Positions 1 to 10,627 of a DNA stretch of 64,000 nucleotides are shown here, piece by piece; position 1 is the stretch's first letter, and every line of letters begins with the position of its first letter. Made by a program: the position numbers and the translations under genes. This stretch comes from Mycobacterium vicinigordonae (GTDB taxonomy: Bacteria > Actinomycetota > Actinomycetes > Mycobacteriales > Mycobacteriaceae). The DNA lies in the NCBI RefSeq assembly GCF_013466425.1, contig NZ_CP059165.1, forward strand, positions 6,076,001 through 6,140,000, in the 5' to 3' direction. The notes beneath the pieces are model-generated. The model searched no databases. It was not told the DNA's origin and was given only the letters and a program-made list of their open reading frames with translations.

Positions 1-1
1 C

Positions 2-706
2 AGTGCCTGGTTCGATCTGATCAGTCCGCCACCGAAACTCGGACGCGCCTCGGTCAGCCGGGGTAGCCTGGCGCGACTCGACCAACTGCCCGACAAGCTC
101 GCCAAAAACCCGCTCAAATTCGATGCGCCGCAACTCTTGAAGGTGCCCAACGCATTTCCCGTCAGCGCGATGAACAAGTTGTCGTTCATGGCGATCGGCG
201 AGGTGTACTACCGGCTAGGCGGCAACTACACCGGCAAGATCCAGAATCTGTCGCAGTTTTACCACATGCTCGACCTGGTCAGCGGCTGGAATTATTCTTA
301 CGGGCCAGCAGGTTTCGCCCAACATCAGTTCCTGGTCCCGCCCGATGCGATGGACGAATTCAAAGCCATCATCCGGTGGATCCAGACCCGAGGCCACTAC
401 TCGGCCCTCAACGTGTTCAAACTATTCGGTCCGGGAAACGTTGCGCCGCTGAGTTTCCCGATGGCCGGCTGGAATGTCGCGATGGACTTCCCGGTCAAGC
501 CCGGAGTCAACGAGTTCCTCAATGAGCTTGACCAGCGGGTACTGCAATTCGGTGGCCGCGTCTACACCGCCAAGGACTCTCGGGTGAGTGCCGAGACTTT
601 TCACGCCATGTATCCGCGCATCGACGAGTGGATCGCCTTGCGACGCAAGGTTGATCCGAACGGGGTGTTCGCCTCCGACATGGCCCGACGTTTGGAGCTG
701 CTCTAG
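2..706 (+). CDS. dprE1: DprE1, decaprenylphosphoryl-beta-D-ribose 2'-oxidase (3' part only)
   Basis: FAD-dependent oxidase that, with DprE2, epimerises decaprenylphosphoryl-ribose to decaprenylphosphoryl-arabinose, the arabinose donor for arabinogalactan and lipoarabinomannan. The reading frame is open from base 2, so the N-terminal FAD domain lies outside the window and only about 234 C-terminal residues are present. Recognisable DprE1 stretches are SAWFDLIS at the edge, [34 protein letters not shown] (with the conserved Lys) and [11 protein letters not shown] at the end. At the position of M. tuberculosis Cys387 (NICVDF) this protein reads NVAMDF, so Ala (codon 479-481) replaces the cysteine attacked by benzothiazinones. 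The stop codon directly abuts the dprE2 ATG, so the two are co-transcribed. Confidence 0.97.
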   Translation, partial: SAWFDLISPPPKLGRASVSRGSLARLDQLPDKLAKNPLKFDAPQLLKVPNAFPVSAMNKLSFMAIGEVYYRLGGNYTGKIQNLSQFYHMLDLVSGWNYSYGPAGFAQHQFLVPPDAMDEFKAIIRWIQTRGHYSALNVFKLFGPGNVAPLSFPMAGWNVAMDFPVKPGVNEFLNELDQRVLQFGGRVYTAKDSRVSAETFHAMYPRIDEWIALRRKVDPNGVFASDMARRLELL

Positions 707-1489
707 ATGGTGCTGGACGCTGTCGGTAATCCTCAGTCGATCCTGTTGCTCGGAGGCACTTCCGAGATCGGGCTGGCCATCTGCGAACGGTACCTGCAGA
801 ACGCGCACGCCCGAATCGTGCTGGCCGACATACCGGACCATCCGCGCAAGGCCGACGCCACCGCCGCGATGACAGCGGCGGGCGCCAAATCAGTCGAGTG
901 GATCGACTTCGACGCCACCTCAAGCGGCAACCACCCTGCGGTCATCGATGCGGCCTTCAGCGGCGGTGACATTGATGTGGCCATCGTCGCGTTCGGTCTG
1001 CTCGGGGACGCCGAAGAGCTCTGGCAGAACCAGCGCAAGGCGGTGCAGATTGCCGAAATCAATTACACTGCGGCGGTTTCAGTGGGCGTACTGCTGGGCG
1101 AGAAGATGCGCGCGCAGGGTTTCGGCCAGATCATCGCGATGAGCAGCGCGGCCGGTGAACGGGTGCGCCGGTCCAACTTCGTCTACGGCTCCACCAAGGC
1201 CGGGCTGGACGGCTTTTACCTCGGGCTCGGGGAAGCGCTGCGCGAGTTCGGGGTTCACGTATTGGTGATCCGGCCGGGCCAGGTTCGCACGTCGACGACG
1301 ATCGCGCATTGGCAGGCCACCGGCGCCAAGGAAGCTCCGCTGACCGTCGACAAGGAGTACGTAGCAAACCTCGCGGTGACCGCGGCCGCCAAAGGTAAGG
1401 AATTGGTTTGGGCACCAGCAGCATTCCGCTACGTGATGATGGTGTTGCGACACGTTCCGCGGAAGATCTTCCGCAGACTGCCCATCTGA
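707..1489 (+). CDS. dprE2: DprE2, decaprenylphosphoryl-2-keto-ribose reductase
   Basis: NAD(P)H-dependent short-chain dehydrogenase that reduces the 2-keto intermediate made by DprE1 to decaprenylphosphoryl-arabinose. The 260-residue product has the nucleotide-binding GGTSEIG motif near residues 16-22, an SDR-type SS pair at 146-147 and the catalytic YxxxK at Y160/K164 (YGSTK). Length and sequence match mycobacterial DprE2 (about 254 residues). The ATG begins at the base after the dprE1 stop, and the stop lies 2 nt before the aftA start, so translation of dprE1-dprE2-aftA is probably coupled. Confidence 0.96.
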   Translation: MVLDAVGNPQSILLLGGTSEIGLAICERYLQNAHARIVLADIPDHPRKADATAAMTAAGAKSVEWIDFDATSSGNHPAVIDAAFSGGDIDVAIVAFGLLGDAEELWQNQRKAVQIAEINYTAAVSVGVLLGEKMRAQGFGQIIAMSSAAGERVRRSNFVYGSTKAGLDGFYLGLGEALREFGVHVLVIRPGQVRTSTTIAHWQATGAKEAPLTVDKEYVANLAVTAAAKGKELVWAPAAFRYVMMVLRHVPRKIFRRLPI

Positions 1490-1491
1490 GC

Positions 1492-3459
1492 ATGCGCAAC
1501 GCGCTGGCCACCCTTGGCCAGATGATCGCGGCGGCTCTGGTAGCCGTCGTGGTAGCGGCGGTGTCGCTGAGCGCGATCTCACGGGTTCAATGGCCGGCCT
1601 ACCCATCGTCCAATCAGTTGCACGCACTGACCACCGTGGGCCAGGTGGGTTGCCTGGCCGGACTGCTGGCCGTCGGGCTGGTATGGCGGCACGGACGCTT
1701 TAGGCGGCTGGCCCAACTGGGCGGGCTGGTGTTCGTCTGCGCGTTCACCGTCGTGACGCTAGGCATGCCGCTGGGGGCCACCAAGCTGTACTTGTTCGGC
1801 ATCTCCGTGGACCAGCAGTTCCGCACCGAATACTTGACCCGCCTGACCGACAGCCCCGCGCTGCGCGACATGACCTATCAGGGCCTGCCGCCGTTCTACC
1901 CACCGGGCTGGTTCTGGATCGGCGGGCGCGCCGCCGCCGTCACCGGGACCCCGGCCTGGGAAATGTTCAAGCCGTGGGCGATCACCTCGATCACCGTGGC
2001 GGTGGCCGTGGCGCTGGTGCTGTGGTGGCGCATGATCCGGTTCGAGTACGCGCTGCTGGTCACCACCGCGACGGCCGCGGTGATGCTGGCCTACAGCTCA
2101 CCGGAGCCCTATGCCGCAATGATCACGGTGCTGCTGCCGCCCGTGTTCGTGCTGACGTGGTCGGGTCTGCGCGCCGGCACACGGTTCGCCGCTCCATCTG
2201 ATGTCGCCGCTCCATCTGATGTCGTCGCTTCATCTGATGTCGAGCGCCACGCTGCGACACCCGACGAGAAAGCGGGTGGGGGTGCAGCGGGTTGGGCGGC
2301 GATCGTCGGCGCCGGGCTTTTTCTGGGCTTCGCGGCAAATTGGTACACGCTGTTGTTCGGCTTCAGTGCGTTCACGGTGGCGTTGATGGCCCTAGGGGTG
2401 GCCGCGGCGCGCGGGCGGACATATGGGATCAAGGCCGCACTCGATCCACTGTACCGGCTCGCCACCATCGCCGTCATCGCGGCGGCGATCGCATCCACCA
2501 CCTGGCTGCCCTACCTGCTGAGGACCCTGACCGCCCCGATCAGCAATTCCGGTAGCGCTTTCCACTACCTACCCGCCGACGGCGCTGCGCTGACCTTCCC
2601 GATGCTGCAGTTCTCGCTGCTGGGTGCGATCTGCCTGGTGGGCACGCTTTGGCTGGTGATCCGGGCGCGTTCCTCGGTGCGGGCCGGCGGGCTGGCCGTC
2701 GCCGTGACCGCGGTCTATCTGTGGTCGCTGCTGTCGATGCTGACCACGCTGGCACGGACCACCTTGTTGTCGTTCCGGCTGCAGCCCACGCTCAGCGTGC
2801 TGCTGGTGGCGGCCGGCGTCTTCGGCTTCGTTGAAGGCGTTCAGGCGCTCTCCAAACGCAGCCGGGTCGTGCTCCCGGTGGCCGCCGCGATCGGGCTGAC
2901 CGGGGCCATCGCCTTCAGCCAGGACATTCCCGACGTGCTGCGACCCGATCTCACGATCGCCTACACCGACACCGGTGGTGACGGGCAACGCGGCGACCGG
3001 CGCCCGCCCGCTTCGGAGAAGTACTACCCGGCCGTCGACGCCGTCATCCAGAAAGTGACCGGCAAGCCCCGTGACCAGACCGTCGTGCTCACCGCCGACT
3101 ACAGCTTCCTGTCGTTCTACCCTTACTGGGGTTTCCAGGGCTTGACGTCGCACTACGCGAACCCACTGGCCCAGTTCGACAAGCGAGCCGCACAGATCGA
3201 GAGCTGGGCCCAGCTCAAGACGGCCGACGAGTTGATCCACTCGCTGGACAACCTGCCCTGGCCGCCGCCGACCGTCTTCCTGATGCGCCGCGGTGCGAAT
3301 AACACCTATACCCTGCGGCTGGCCGAGGACGTATACCCGAACCAGCCGAACGTCCGGCGCTACACCGTGGACCTCAAGGCCGCCCTGTTCGCCGACTCGC
3401 GGTTCTCGGTTGAGACCATCGGCCCGTTCGTGGTGGCCATCCGCAAGCCGGGTCCCTGA
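1492..3459 (+). CDS. aftA: AftA, galactan 5-O-arabinofuranosyltransferase
   Basis: Polytopic GT-C glycosyltransferase that puts the first arabinofuranose residue on galactan, using decaprenylphosphoryl-arabinose. The protein aligns along its length with M. tuberculosis AftA (stretches [59 protein letters not shown]). I chose ATG 1492, 2 nt after the dprE2 stop, giving 655 residues; an in-frame extension to 1408 would overlap dprE2 and is not needed. The product is slightly longer than the 643-residue H37Rv protein because of an insertion at about residues 234-251 made by three 18-bp repeats (separate entry). Its stop overlaps the embC start by one base. Confidence 0.95.
   Translation: MRNALATLGQMIAAALVAVVVAAVSLSAISRVQWPAYPSSNQLHALTTVGQVGCLAGLLAVGLVWRHGRFRRLAQLGGLVFVCAFTVVTLGMPLGATKLYLFGISVDQQFRTEYLTRLTDSPALRDMTYQGLPPFYPPGWFWIGGRAAAVTGTPAWEMFKPWAITSITVAVAVALVLWWRMIRFEYALLVTTATAAVMLAYSSPEPYAAMITVLLPPVFVLTWSGLRAGTRFAAPSDVAAPSDVVASSDVERHAATPDEKAGGGAAGWAAIVGAGLFLGFAANWYTLLFGFSAFTVALMALGVAAARGRTYGIKAALDPLYRLATIAVIAAAIASTTWLPYLLRTLTAPISNSGSAFHYLPADGAALTFPMLQFSLLGAICLVGTLWLVIRARSSVRAGGLAVAVTAVYLWSLLSMLTTLARTTLLSFRLQPTLSVLLVAAGVFGFVEGVQALSKRSRVVLPVAAAIGLTGAIAFSQDIPDVLRPDLTIAYTDTGGDGQRGDRRPPASEKYYPAVDAVIQKVTGKPRDQTVVLTADYSFLSFYPYWGFQGLTSHYANPLAQFDKRAAQIESWAQLKTADELIHSLDNLPWPPPTVFLMRRGANNTYTLRLAEDVYPNQPNVRRYTVDLKAALFADSRFSVETIGPFVVAIRKPGP
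2191..2244 (+). repeat. Triplicated 18-bp tandem repeat inside aftA
   Basis: Three in-frame 18-bp units (2191-2208, 2209-2226, 2227-2244) share the core CATCTGATGTC and encode [12 protein letters not shown] and ASSDVE. They fall in a loop where the M. tuberculosis protein is shorter. Because 18 is a multiple of three, copy-number change would keep the frame. Confidence 0.9.
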
Positions 3460-6400
3460 TGGCGACCGAAGCCTCGCCTCACGCCGTCAACGAATTACCA
3501 TCTACCTCCGTGAGCGACGAGGGAGCGAACTACCGGCTCGCCCGGGTCGTCGCCGTCGTCGCCGGTCTGCTGGGGACCGTTCTTGCGCTGGCGACCCCGC
3601 TGCTGCCGGTCCGGCAGACGACTGCCCAACTCAACTGGCCACAGAACGGCGTCTTCGGCAGCGTCGAGGCCCCCCTGATCTCCTACGTGGCGACCGACCT
3701 GAACATCAGCGTGCCCTGCCAGGCCGCCGCCGGGCTGGCCGGACCGCAGAACGCCGCCAAGACGGTGTTGCTGTCGACGGTGCCCAAGCAGGCCCCGAAG
3801 GCCATTGACCGCGGACTGCTGTTGCAGCGGGTCAACGAAGACCTGGTGCTGATCGTGCGCAACGTGCCGGTGGTCACCGCGCCGATGAACGAGGTGCTGG
3901 GGCCGTCCTGCCAGCGCCTGACGTTCACCGCGCACGCCGACCGGGTCACCGGGGAGTTCGTCGGCCTGAAACAGGGACCCACCACCGAGCACCCCGGCGA
4001 ACCGCTGCGCGGCGAGAAAAGCGGCTACGACTTCCGTCCCCAGATCGTGGGCGTGTTCACAGATCTGTCCGGGCCGGCGCCGCCGGGCCTGAGCTTCTCC
4101 GCGACCGTCGACAGCCGCTACAGCAGCAGCCCCACCACGCTGAAGATGGCCGCGATGATCCTCGGGGTGGTGCTGACGGCCGCCTCGCTGATTGCGCTGT
4201 ACGTTCTGGACAGCGCCGACGGCACCCGACACCGGCGCTTCCTGCCGTCGCGCTGGTGGTCTGTCGGGGGGCTGGACGCGCTGGTCATCGCGGTGCTGAC
4301 GTGGTGGCACTTCGTCGGCGCCAACACCTCCGACGACGGCTACATCCTGACCATGGCCCGGGTGTCCGAGCATGCCGGGTACATGGCCAACTACTACCGC
4401 TGGTTCGGCACCCCCGAGGCACCGTTCGGCTGGTACTACGACCTGCTGGCGCTGTGGGCGCATGTCAGCACGGCCAGCATCTGGATGCGGTTGCCCACCC
4501 TGGCGATGGCACTGACCTGCTGGTGGGTGATCAGCCGGGAGGTAATCCCGCGGCTGGGCTACGCGGTCAAGAAGAGCCGGGCCGCGGCATGGACGGCGGC
4601 AGGAATGTTCCTCGCGGTCTGGCTGCCGCTGGACAACGGCCTGCGTCCCGAGCCGATCATCGCCCTGGGCATCCTGCTGACCTGGTGCTCGGTCGAGCGC
4701 GCAGTGGCGACCAGCCGGCTGTTGCCGGTCGCGATGGCTTGCATCATCGGCGCGTTAACGCTGTTCTCCGGGCCAACCGGCATCGCCTCGATCGGCGCGC
4801 TGCTGGTCGCGATCGGCCCGCTGCGCACCATCCTGCACCGGCGCTCCAAACGGTTCGGCATCTTGCCGCTGGTCTCACCAATCCTGGCCGCTGCCACCGT
4901 CACCGCGATCTTGATCTTCCGCGACCAAACGCTGGCGGGCGAGGCACAGGCCAGCCTGCTCAAGCAGGCCGTCGGCCCCAGCCTGAAGTGGTTCGACGAG
5001 CACATCCGCTACGAGCGGCTGTTCATGCCCAGCCCGGACGGGTCGGTGGCGCGCCGCTTCGCAGTGCTGGCGCTGCTGCTGGCGTTAGCGGTCGCGGTCG
5101 CGATGTCGTTGCGCAAAGGGCGGATTCCGGGTACCGCGGCCGGTCCGAGCCGCCGCATCATCGGCATCACCATCATTTCGTTCCTGGCGATGATGTTCAC
5201 CCCGACCAAGTGGACCCACCACTTCGGGGTGTTCGCCGGGCTGGCCGGCTCGCTGGGCGCGCTGGCTGCAGTCGCGGTGACGGGAACGGCGATGCGCTCC
5301 CGGCGCAACCGCACCGTGTTCGCCGCCGCGGTGATCTTCGTGATGGCGATGTCCTTCGCCAGTGTCAACGGTTGGTGGTACGTATCGAATTTCGGTGTGC
5401 CATGGTCGAATTCGTTCCCCAAGTGGCGCTGGTCGCTGACCACGGCGCTGCTCGAACTCACCGTCGTGGTGCTGCTGATCGCGGCATGGTTCCATTTCGT
5501 CGCCAGCAACGACGACGGCCCCCCGAAGACGCGTTTCGGCGCCCGGGCCTCCCGAATCGTGCAGTCGCCGTTGGCGATCGCCACCTGGCTGCTGGTGTTA
5601 CTGGAGGTTGCGTCGCTGACGCAGGCGATGATCTCCCAATACCCGGCGTGGTCGGTTGGCCGGTCCAACTTGCAGGCGCTCACCGGCAAGACGTGCGGCC
5701 TGGCCGAGGATGTGCTCGTCGAACTGGACCCCGACGCCGGCATGCTGGCGCCGGTGTCCGCCCCGGTAGGTGAAGCCCTGGGCGCGGGACTGTCGGAAGC
5801 GTTCACGCCCAACGGGATTCCCGCCGACGTGTCCGCCGACCCGGTAATGGAGCGTCCCGGTGACCGCAGCTTCGTCAACGACGACGGGATGATCACCGGC
5901 ACCGAGGCCGGCACCGAAGGCGGCACCACCGCCGCGCCCGGCATCAACGGTTCGCGCGCCCGGTTGCCGTTCAACTTGGATCCGGCCCAGGTCCCGGTGC
6001 TGGGTAGTTGGCGATCGGGCATTCAGGTTCCCGCCATGCTGCGGTCCGGCTGGTACCGGTTGCCCCCCAAAGACGAGCGGAAGAAGACGCCGCTATTGGT
6101 GGTCACCGCTGCCGGCCGGTTCGACACCCGGGAGGTCCAGGTGCAATGGGCTACCGACGACGAGGCTGCTGCCGGAAAGCACAGTGGCTCAATGGCATTC
6201 GCCGATGTCGGGGCGTCCCCGGCCTGGCGCAACCTGCGGGTGGCGCTGTCCGCGATCCCAGACTCGGCGAGCCAGATCCGGCTGGTGGCCGACGACAACG
6301 ACCTGGCCCCGCAGCACTGGATCGGACTGACGCCACCGCGGATTCCCAAACTGCGGACCCTGCAGGACGTGGTGGGCTCCAAAGACCCGGTGTTCCTGGA

Positions 6401-6734
6401 CTGGCTGGTCGGGCTGGCGTTCCCCTGCCAGCGACCGTTCGGCCACCAGAACGGCGTCGTCGAGCCACCCAAGTGGCGCATCCTGCCGGACCGCTTCGGC
6501 GCCGAGGCGAACTCACCAGTGATGGATAACCTCGGCGGCGGCCCGCTGGGCATCACGGAGTTGCTGGTGCACGCGACGACGGTAGCCAGCTACCTGAAGG
6601 ACGACTGGTCTCGGGACTGGGGTGCGTTGCAACGATTCACGCCCTACTATCCCGACGCTGTTCCGGCGCGCCTTGAGCTGGGCACGGTGACCCGCAGCGG
6701 CCTGTGGAATCCCGCGCCGCTGCGCAAGAGCTGA
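3459..6734 (+). CDS. embC: EmbC, arabinosyltransferase of lipoarabinomannan synthesis
   Basis: Large GT-C membrane arabinosyltransferase that extends the arabinan of lipoarabinomannan. The 1091-residue product is nearly collinear with M. tuberculosis EmbC (1094). Seen in order: an N-terminal membrane helix (LLGTVLALATPLLPV), an extracytoplasmic domain, the catalytic-loop motif NTSDDGYILTMARVSEHAG with the acidic pair, [24 protein letters not shown], many membrane helices, and a C-terminal carbohydrate-binding domain ending GLWNPAPLRKS. ATG 3459 overlaps the aftA stop (TGATG). Downstream is not embA, as in H37Rv, but an mbtH-like gene after about 100 nt. Confidence 0.96.
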   Translation: MATEASPHAVNELPSTSVSDEGANYRLARVVAVVAGLLGTVLALATPLLPVRQTTAQLNWPQNGVFGSVEAPLISYVATDLNISVPCQAAAGLAGPQNAAKTVLLSTVPKQAPKAIDRGLLLQRVNEDLVLIVRNVPVVTAPMNEVLGPSCQRLTFTAHADRVTGEFVGLKQGPTTEHPGEPLRGEKSGYDFRPQIVGVFTDLSGPAPPGLSFSATVDSRYSSSPTTLKMAAMILGVVLTAASLIALYVLDSADGTRHRRFLPSRWWSVGGLDALVIAVLTWWHFVGANTSDDGYILTMARVSEHAGYMANYYRWFGTPEAPFGWYYDLLALWAHVSTASIWMRLPTLAMALTCWWVISREVIPRLGYAVKKSRAAAWTAAGMFLAVWLPLDNGLRPEPIIALGILLTWCSVERAVATSRLLPVAMACIIGALTLFSGPTGIASIGALLVAIGPLRTILHRRSKRFGILPLVSPILAAATVTAILIFRDQTLAGEAQASLLKQAVGPSLKWFDEHIRYERLFMPSPDGSVARRFAVLALLLALAVAVAMSLRKGRIPGTAAGPSRRIIGITIISFLAMMFTPTKWTHHFGVFAGLAGSLGALAAVAVTGTAMRSRRNRTVFAAAVIFVMAMSFASVNGWWYVSNFGVPWSNSFPKWRWSLTTALLELTVVVLLIAAWFHFVASNDDGPPKTRFGARASRIVQSPLAIATWLLVLLEVASLTQAMISQYPAWSVGRSNLQALTGKTCGLAEDVLVELDPDAGMLAPVSAPVGEALGAGLSEAFTPNGIPADVSADPVMERPGDRSFVNDDGMITGTEAGTEGGTTAAPGINGSRARLPFNLDPAQVPVLGSWRSGIQVPAMLRSGWYRLPPKDERKKTPLLVVTAAGRFDTREVQVQWATDDEAAAGKHSGSMAFADVGASPAWRNLRVALSAIPDSASQIRLVADDNDLAPQHWIGLTPPRIPKLRTLQDVVGSKDPVFLDWLVGLAFPCQRPFGHQNGVVEPPKWRILPDRFGAEANSPVMDNLGGGPLGITELLVHATTVASYLKDDWSRDWGALQRFTPYYPDAVPARLELGTVTRSGLWNPAPLRKS

Positions 6735-6835
6735 CGCGCCGGCTGCGAGTCCGGCACAAAGGCGGACAGCGACGCGCCGGGGAAGTATCGTCTTGAGCTT
6801 GTTGGAACCCAATTCTGGTTTCGTGTGGAGGCGCG

Positions 6836-7066
6836 GTGAGCATCAACCCGTTCGACGACGACAATGGCAGCTTTTATGTCTTGGTCAACGATGAGGAGCA
6901 GCACAGCCTGTGGCCGACGTTTGCCGATGTTCCGGGGGGCTGGCGGGTGGTCTACGGCGAAGCAGATCGCGGTGCGTGCCTGGAATACATAGAACAGAAC
7001 TGGCCCGACATCCGGCCGAAGAGCCTGCGCGACAGATTGGCTAAGGCTCAGAGCTCCGATCAGTGA
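6836..7066 (+). CDS. MbtH-like protein (NRPS adenylation-domain partner)
   Basis: MbtH-like proteins bind adenylation domains of non-ribosomal peptide synthetases and support their folding or activity. This 76-residue protein has the family signature almost complete: [46 protein letters not shown]. The GTG start at 6836 follows a GGAGGCGCG ribosome-binding site. No NRPS is present in this window, so its partner must lie elsewhere; in M. avium-group and other mycobacteria the glycopeptidolipid and mycobactin clusters carry such partners. The position between embC and embA is unexpected, because H37Rv has no gene there. Family assignment is secure; the partner is unknown. Confidence 0.93.
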   Translation: MSINPFDDDNGSFYVLVNDEEQHSLWPTFADVPGGWRVVYGEADRGACLEYIEQNWPDIRPKSLRDRLAKAQSSDQ

Positions 7067-7101
7067 CCTCGGGCCGCCGCAAGGGCTGAGTGAGGGCACG
7101 A

Positions 7102-7273
7102 GTCCATCTCGTCCTCGTGGCCGCTACGCGGCCCCGCATCCTCAACGGACTCGAGCAGGATCGTCCATCTCGTCCTCGTGGCCGCTACGCGGCCCCGCAT
7201 CCTCAACGGACTCGAGCAGGATCGTCCATCTCGTCCTCGTGGCCGCTACGCGGCCCCGCATCCTCAACGGACT
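7102..7273 (+). repeat. 61-bp tandem repeat (about 2.8 copies) upstream of embA
   Basis: Two full 61-bp units (7102-7162, 7163-7223) and a 50-base third unit (7224-7273) are essentially identical. Each contains a short inverted repeat, GGCCGC-TAC-GCGGCC (first copy 7119-7133). The period is not a multiple of three, so the open frame running through it is an artefact. The array fills most of the 234 nt between the mbtH-like gene and the embA start, where the embAB promoter and leader would lie. It has the form of a MIRU/VNTR locus; I cannot name it as a known typing locus. Confidence 0.95.
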
Positions 7274-7300
7274 TAGCCCCGTCGCCTACGATCGAGCCTC

Positions 7301-10300
7301 GTGTCCCCCGACGGTAATGTGCGATCCCACCGGATCGCCCGCCTCCTAGCCGTCGTATCCGGCGTCGTCGGCCTGCTGTTGTGCCTGCTGGTCCCGCTGC
7401 TCCCGGTGCGGCAGACCACCGCAACCATCCTGTGGCCGCAAGGCGCCACCGCAGACGGAAACATCAGCCAGGTGACCGCCCCGCTGGTGTCGGGCGCGCC
7501 GCGGTCCCTAGACATCTCGCTGCCCTGCGCGGCGATCGCCACCCTGCCGGCCGACGGCGGCCTGGTGCTGTCCACCTTGCCCGCCGACGGGTTCGAGACC
7601 GGCAAGCACGGCCTGTTCGTCAGAGCGAATAAGGAATCCGTCGTCGTCGCATTCCGCGACACGGTCGCCGCGGTAGCACCCCGTGCCGCGATCGCAGCCG
7701 GCGCCTGCCAACGACTGCACGTCTGGGCCGACGCCGGCGGCGCGGGAGCGGACTTCGACGGCATCCCCAACGCCGCCGGAAGGCTGTCGCCTGAGAAGAA
7801 ACCCCAGGTAGGGGGTTTCTTCACCGACCTGAAGGTGCGCGCCCAGCCCGGGCTGTCGGCGCGCGTCGACGTCGACACCCGATTCATCCTCGCGCCGACC
7901 ACCCTCAAGACGCTCGCGATAGGCCTGGGTGTGCTGGCGGTCCTGGTGGCTGTCGGCGCGCTGGGCGCGCTGGACCGCCTCAGCCGTGGCGACCAGGTGC
8001 GCGACTGGCGATCGCCCGTCGCCTGGCTCGCCCGCTACCGCCCACGCGTGCACCGCTCCAGGGTCTGGCGGGTCGGCCTGGCCACCTGGCTAGCTGACGC
8101 AGGGGTGCTCGCGACCCTGCTCGGGTGGCACCTCATCGGCGCCATCTCCTCCGACGACGGCTACAACCTGACCATCGCGCGGGTAGCACCCAAGGCCGGA
8201 TATGTCGCCAACTACTACCGCTACTTCGGCACTACCGACGCACCGTTCGACTGGTACCTGAGTGTCTTGTCCAAGATGGCCTCCGTCAGCACGGCCGGGG
8301 TGTGGATGCGTCTCCCCGCCACGCTGGCTGGCGTCGCATGCTGGCTGATCATTAGCCGCTGCGTGCTGCGCCGTCTCGGCCCGGGCAGAGGCGGCCTGTC
8401 CGGCAACCGGGTTGCGGTGTGGACGGCAGGCGCGGTGTTCGTCGCCGCCTGGCTGCCGTTCAACAACGGTCTACGCCCCGAGCCGCTGATCGCGCTGGGC
8501 GTGCTCGCCACCTGGATGATGGTGGAACGCTCGATCGCCCTGGCCAGGCTGGCCGCCGCCGCGGTCGCCATCATCATTGCGGTATTTACCGTGACGCTGG
8601 CGCCGCAGGGCTTGATCGCGGTCGCGCCGCTGCTGACCGGCGCCCGTGCCATCGCCCAGACGATCCGGCGCCGGCGTCCCACCGACGGACTGCTCGCGCC
8701 ACTGGCCGTGCTGGCGGCGTCGGCGTCGCTGATCTTCGTGGTGGTGTTCCGTTCGCAGACGCTCGCGACCGTGGCCGAATCCGCGCGCATCAAGTACACC
8801 GTCGGCCCGACCATCGCCTGGTACCAGGACTTCCTGCGCTACTACTTCCTCACCGTGGAGAGCAACGCCGACGGCTCCATGTCGCGCCGGTTCGCCGCGC
8901 TGATCCTGTTGCTGTGCATGTTCGGCATGTTGTTCGTGCTGCTGCGCCGCGGCCGGGTGCCCGGACTAGCCACCGGGCCGGCATGGCGGTTGGTCGGCAC
9001 GACGGCGATCGGCCTGTTGCTGCTGCACTTCACCCCGACCAAGTGGGCCATCCAGTTCGGCATCTTCGCCGGGTTGGCCGGCGCGCTCGGAGCAGTCACC
9101 GCCTTCTCCGTGTCCCGGATCGGCCTGCACAGCCGACGCAACCTGGCGCTCTACGTCACCGCGCTGCTGTTCGTGCTGGCCTGGGCCACCTCGGGCATCA
9201 ACGGCTGGTTTTACGTCGGCAACTACGGCGTCCCCTGGTACGACATCCAGCCCGTCGTCGCCAGTCACCCGGTGACGTCGATGTTCCTGACGTTGTCGAT
9301 CCTCACCGGCTTGCTGGCCGCTTGGTATCACTTCCGGATGGACTACGCCGGCCACACCGAGGTCAAGAACAACCGGCGCAACCGAGTCCTGGCGTCGACT
9401 CCGCTGCTGGTGGTGGCGGTGATCATGGTGCTGGGTGAGGTCGGCTCGATGGCCAAAGGCGCGGTGTTCCGCTACCCGCTGTACACCACCGGCAAGGCCA
9501 ACCTGCGGGCCATCGAGTCCGGACTCTCACCCACCAGTTGCGCCATGGCCGACGACGTGCTGGCCGAACCGGACTCCAATGCCGGGATGCTGCAACCGGT
9601 TCCGGGTCAGCAGTTCGGTCCGGACGGGCCGCTCGGCGGCGTCAACCCGGTCGGCTTCAAGCCCGAGGGTGTTGGCGAGAACCTGCAGTCCGACCCCGTC
9701 GTCAGCAAGCCCGGCGTGGTCAACTCCGACGCCTCCCCCAACAAACCCAACGCCGCCATCACCGACTCCGCCGGCACCGCCGGGGGCAAGGGTCCGGTCG
9801 GCGTCAACGGCTCGCACGCGGCACTGCCGTTCGGGCTCAACCCGGCAACCACGCCGGTGATGGGCAGCTACGGCGAGAACAACCTGGCCGCACGCGCCAC
9901 CTCGGCCTGGTACCAGTTGCCGCCGCGGCGCCCGGACCGGCCGCTGGTCGTGGTCTCGGCGGCCGGCGCCATTTGGTCCTACAAGGAAGACGGCGACTTC
10001 ATGTACGGCCAATCCCTGAAACTGCAGTGGGGCGTGGCCAAGCCCGACGGCAACATCGCGCCACTGGGCGAGGTCTTCCCGATCGACCTAGGCCCGCAGC
10101 CGGCCTGGCGTAACCTGCGGTTCCCGTTCCTGTGGGCCCCGCCGGAGGCCAACGTGGCCCGCATCGTCGCATACGACCCGAACCTGAGCTCTGAGCAGTG
10201 GTTCGCCTTCACCCCGCCGCGGGTGCCGGAGCTGGAGCCGTTGCAGCAGCTGATCGGGTCGCAGGACCCGGTGCTGATGGACATCGCGACCGCCGCGAAC

Positions 10301-10627
10301 TTCCCGTGCCAGCGGCCGTTCACCGAGCACCTGGGCATCGCCGAACTGCCGCAGTACCGCATCCTGCCCGACCACAAACAGACGGCGGTGTCGTCGAACC
10401 TATGGCAGTCGGCGAACGCCGGCGGGCCGTTCATGTTCACCCAGGCCCTCCTCTGGACCTCGACGATCTCGACGTACCTCAGTGGCGACTGGTACCGCGA
10501 CTGGGGATCGGTGGAGCAGTACCACCGGCTGGTGCCGGCCGACAAGGCGCCGGAAGCCACCGTTGAGCAGGGAGTGGTGACCGTACCCGGCTGGAGCCGG
10601 CCCGGACCGATCAGGGCGCTGCCATGA
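7301..10627 (+). CDS. embA: EmbA, arabinosyltransferase of arabinogalactan synthesis
   Basis: Partner of EmbB in the EmbA-EmbB complex that forms the branched terminal arabinan of arabinogalactan. The 1108-residue product matches M. tuberculosis EmbA (1094) throughout: [22 protein letters not shown] helix, [19 protein letters not shown] catalytic-loop region, [50 protein letters not shown] and a C-terminal lectin-like domain. GTG 7301 is chosen because its N-terminus ([20 protein letters not shown]) matches the H37Rv start. The gene begins 28 nt after the tandem repeat and overlaps embB by 4 nt (ATGA), so embA and embB are translationally coupled. Confidence 0.96.
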   Translation: MSPDGNVRSHRIARLLAVVSGVVGLLLCLLVPLLPVRQTTATILWPQGATADGNISQVTAPLVSGAPRSLDISLPCAAIATLPADGGLVLSTLPADGFETGKHGLFVRANKESVVVAFRDTVAAVAPRAAIAAGACQRLHVWADAGGAGADFDGIPNAAGRLSPEKKPQVGGFFTDLKVRAQPGLSARVDVDTRFILAPTTLKTLAIGLGVLAVLVAVGALGALDRLSRGDQVRDWRSPVAWLARYRPRVHRSRVWRVGLATWLADAGVLATLLGWHLIGAISSDDGYNLTIARVAPKAGYVANYYRYFGTTDAPFDWYLSVLSKMASVSTAGVWMRLPATLAGVACWLIISRCVLRRLGPGRGGLSGNRVAVWTAGAVFVAAWLPFNNGLRPEPLIALGVLATWMMVERSIALARLAAAAVAIIIAVFTVTLAPQGLIAVAPLLTGARAIAQTIRRRRPTDGLLAPLAVLAASASLIFVVVFRSQTLATVAESARIKYTVGPTIAWYQDFLRYYFLTVESNADGSMSRRFAALILLLCMFGMLFVLLRRGRVPGLATGPAWRLVGTTAIGLLLLHFTPTKWAIQFGIFAGLAGALGAVTAFSVSRIGLHSRRNLALYVTALLFVLAWATSGINGWFYVGNYGVPWYDIQPVVASHPVTSMFLTLSILTGLLAAWYHFRMDYAGHTEVKNNRRNRVLASTPLLVVAVIMVLGEVGSMAKGAVFRYPLYTTGKANLRAIESGLSPTSCAMADDVLAEPDSNAGMLQPVPGQQFGPDGPLGGVNPVGFKPEGVGENLQSDPVVSKPGVVNSDASPNKPNAAITDSAGTAGGKGPVGVNGSHAALPFGLNPATTPVMGSYGENNLAARATSAWYQLPPRRPDRPLVVVSAAGAIWSYKEDGDFMYGQSLKLQWGVAKPDGNIAPLGEVFPIDLGPQPAWRNLRFPFLWAPPEANVARIVAYDPNLSSEQWFAFTPPRVPELEPLQQLIGSQDPVLMDIATAANFPCQRPFTEHLGIAELPQYRILPDHKQTAVSSNLWQSANAGGPFMFTQALLWTSTISTYLSGDWYRDWGSVEQYHRLVPADKAPEATVEQGVVTVPGWSRPGPIRALP

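Noticed and set aside
7102..7273. Possible CRISPR array
   Set aside because: The 61-bp units are contiguous, with no unique spacers and no cas genes near.
7090..7317. 75-codon open frame running through the 61-bp tandem repeat
   Set aside because: The period is not a multiple of three, so each copy is read in a different frame. There is no ribosome-binding site or family similarity, and it enters embA.
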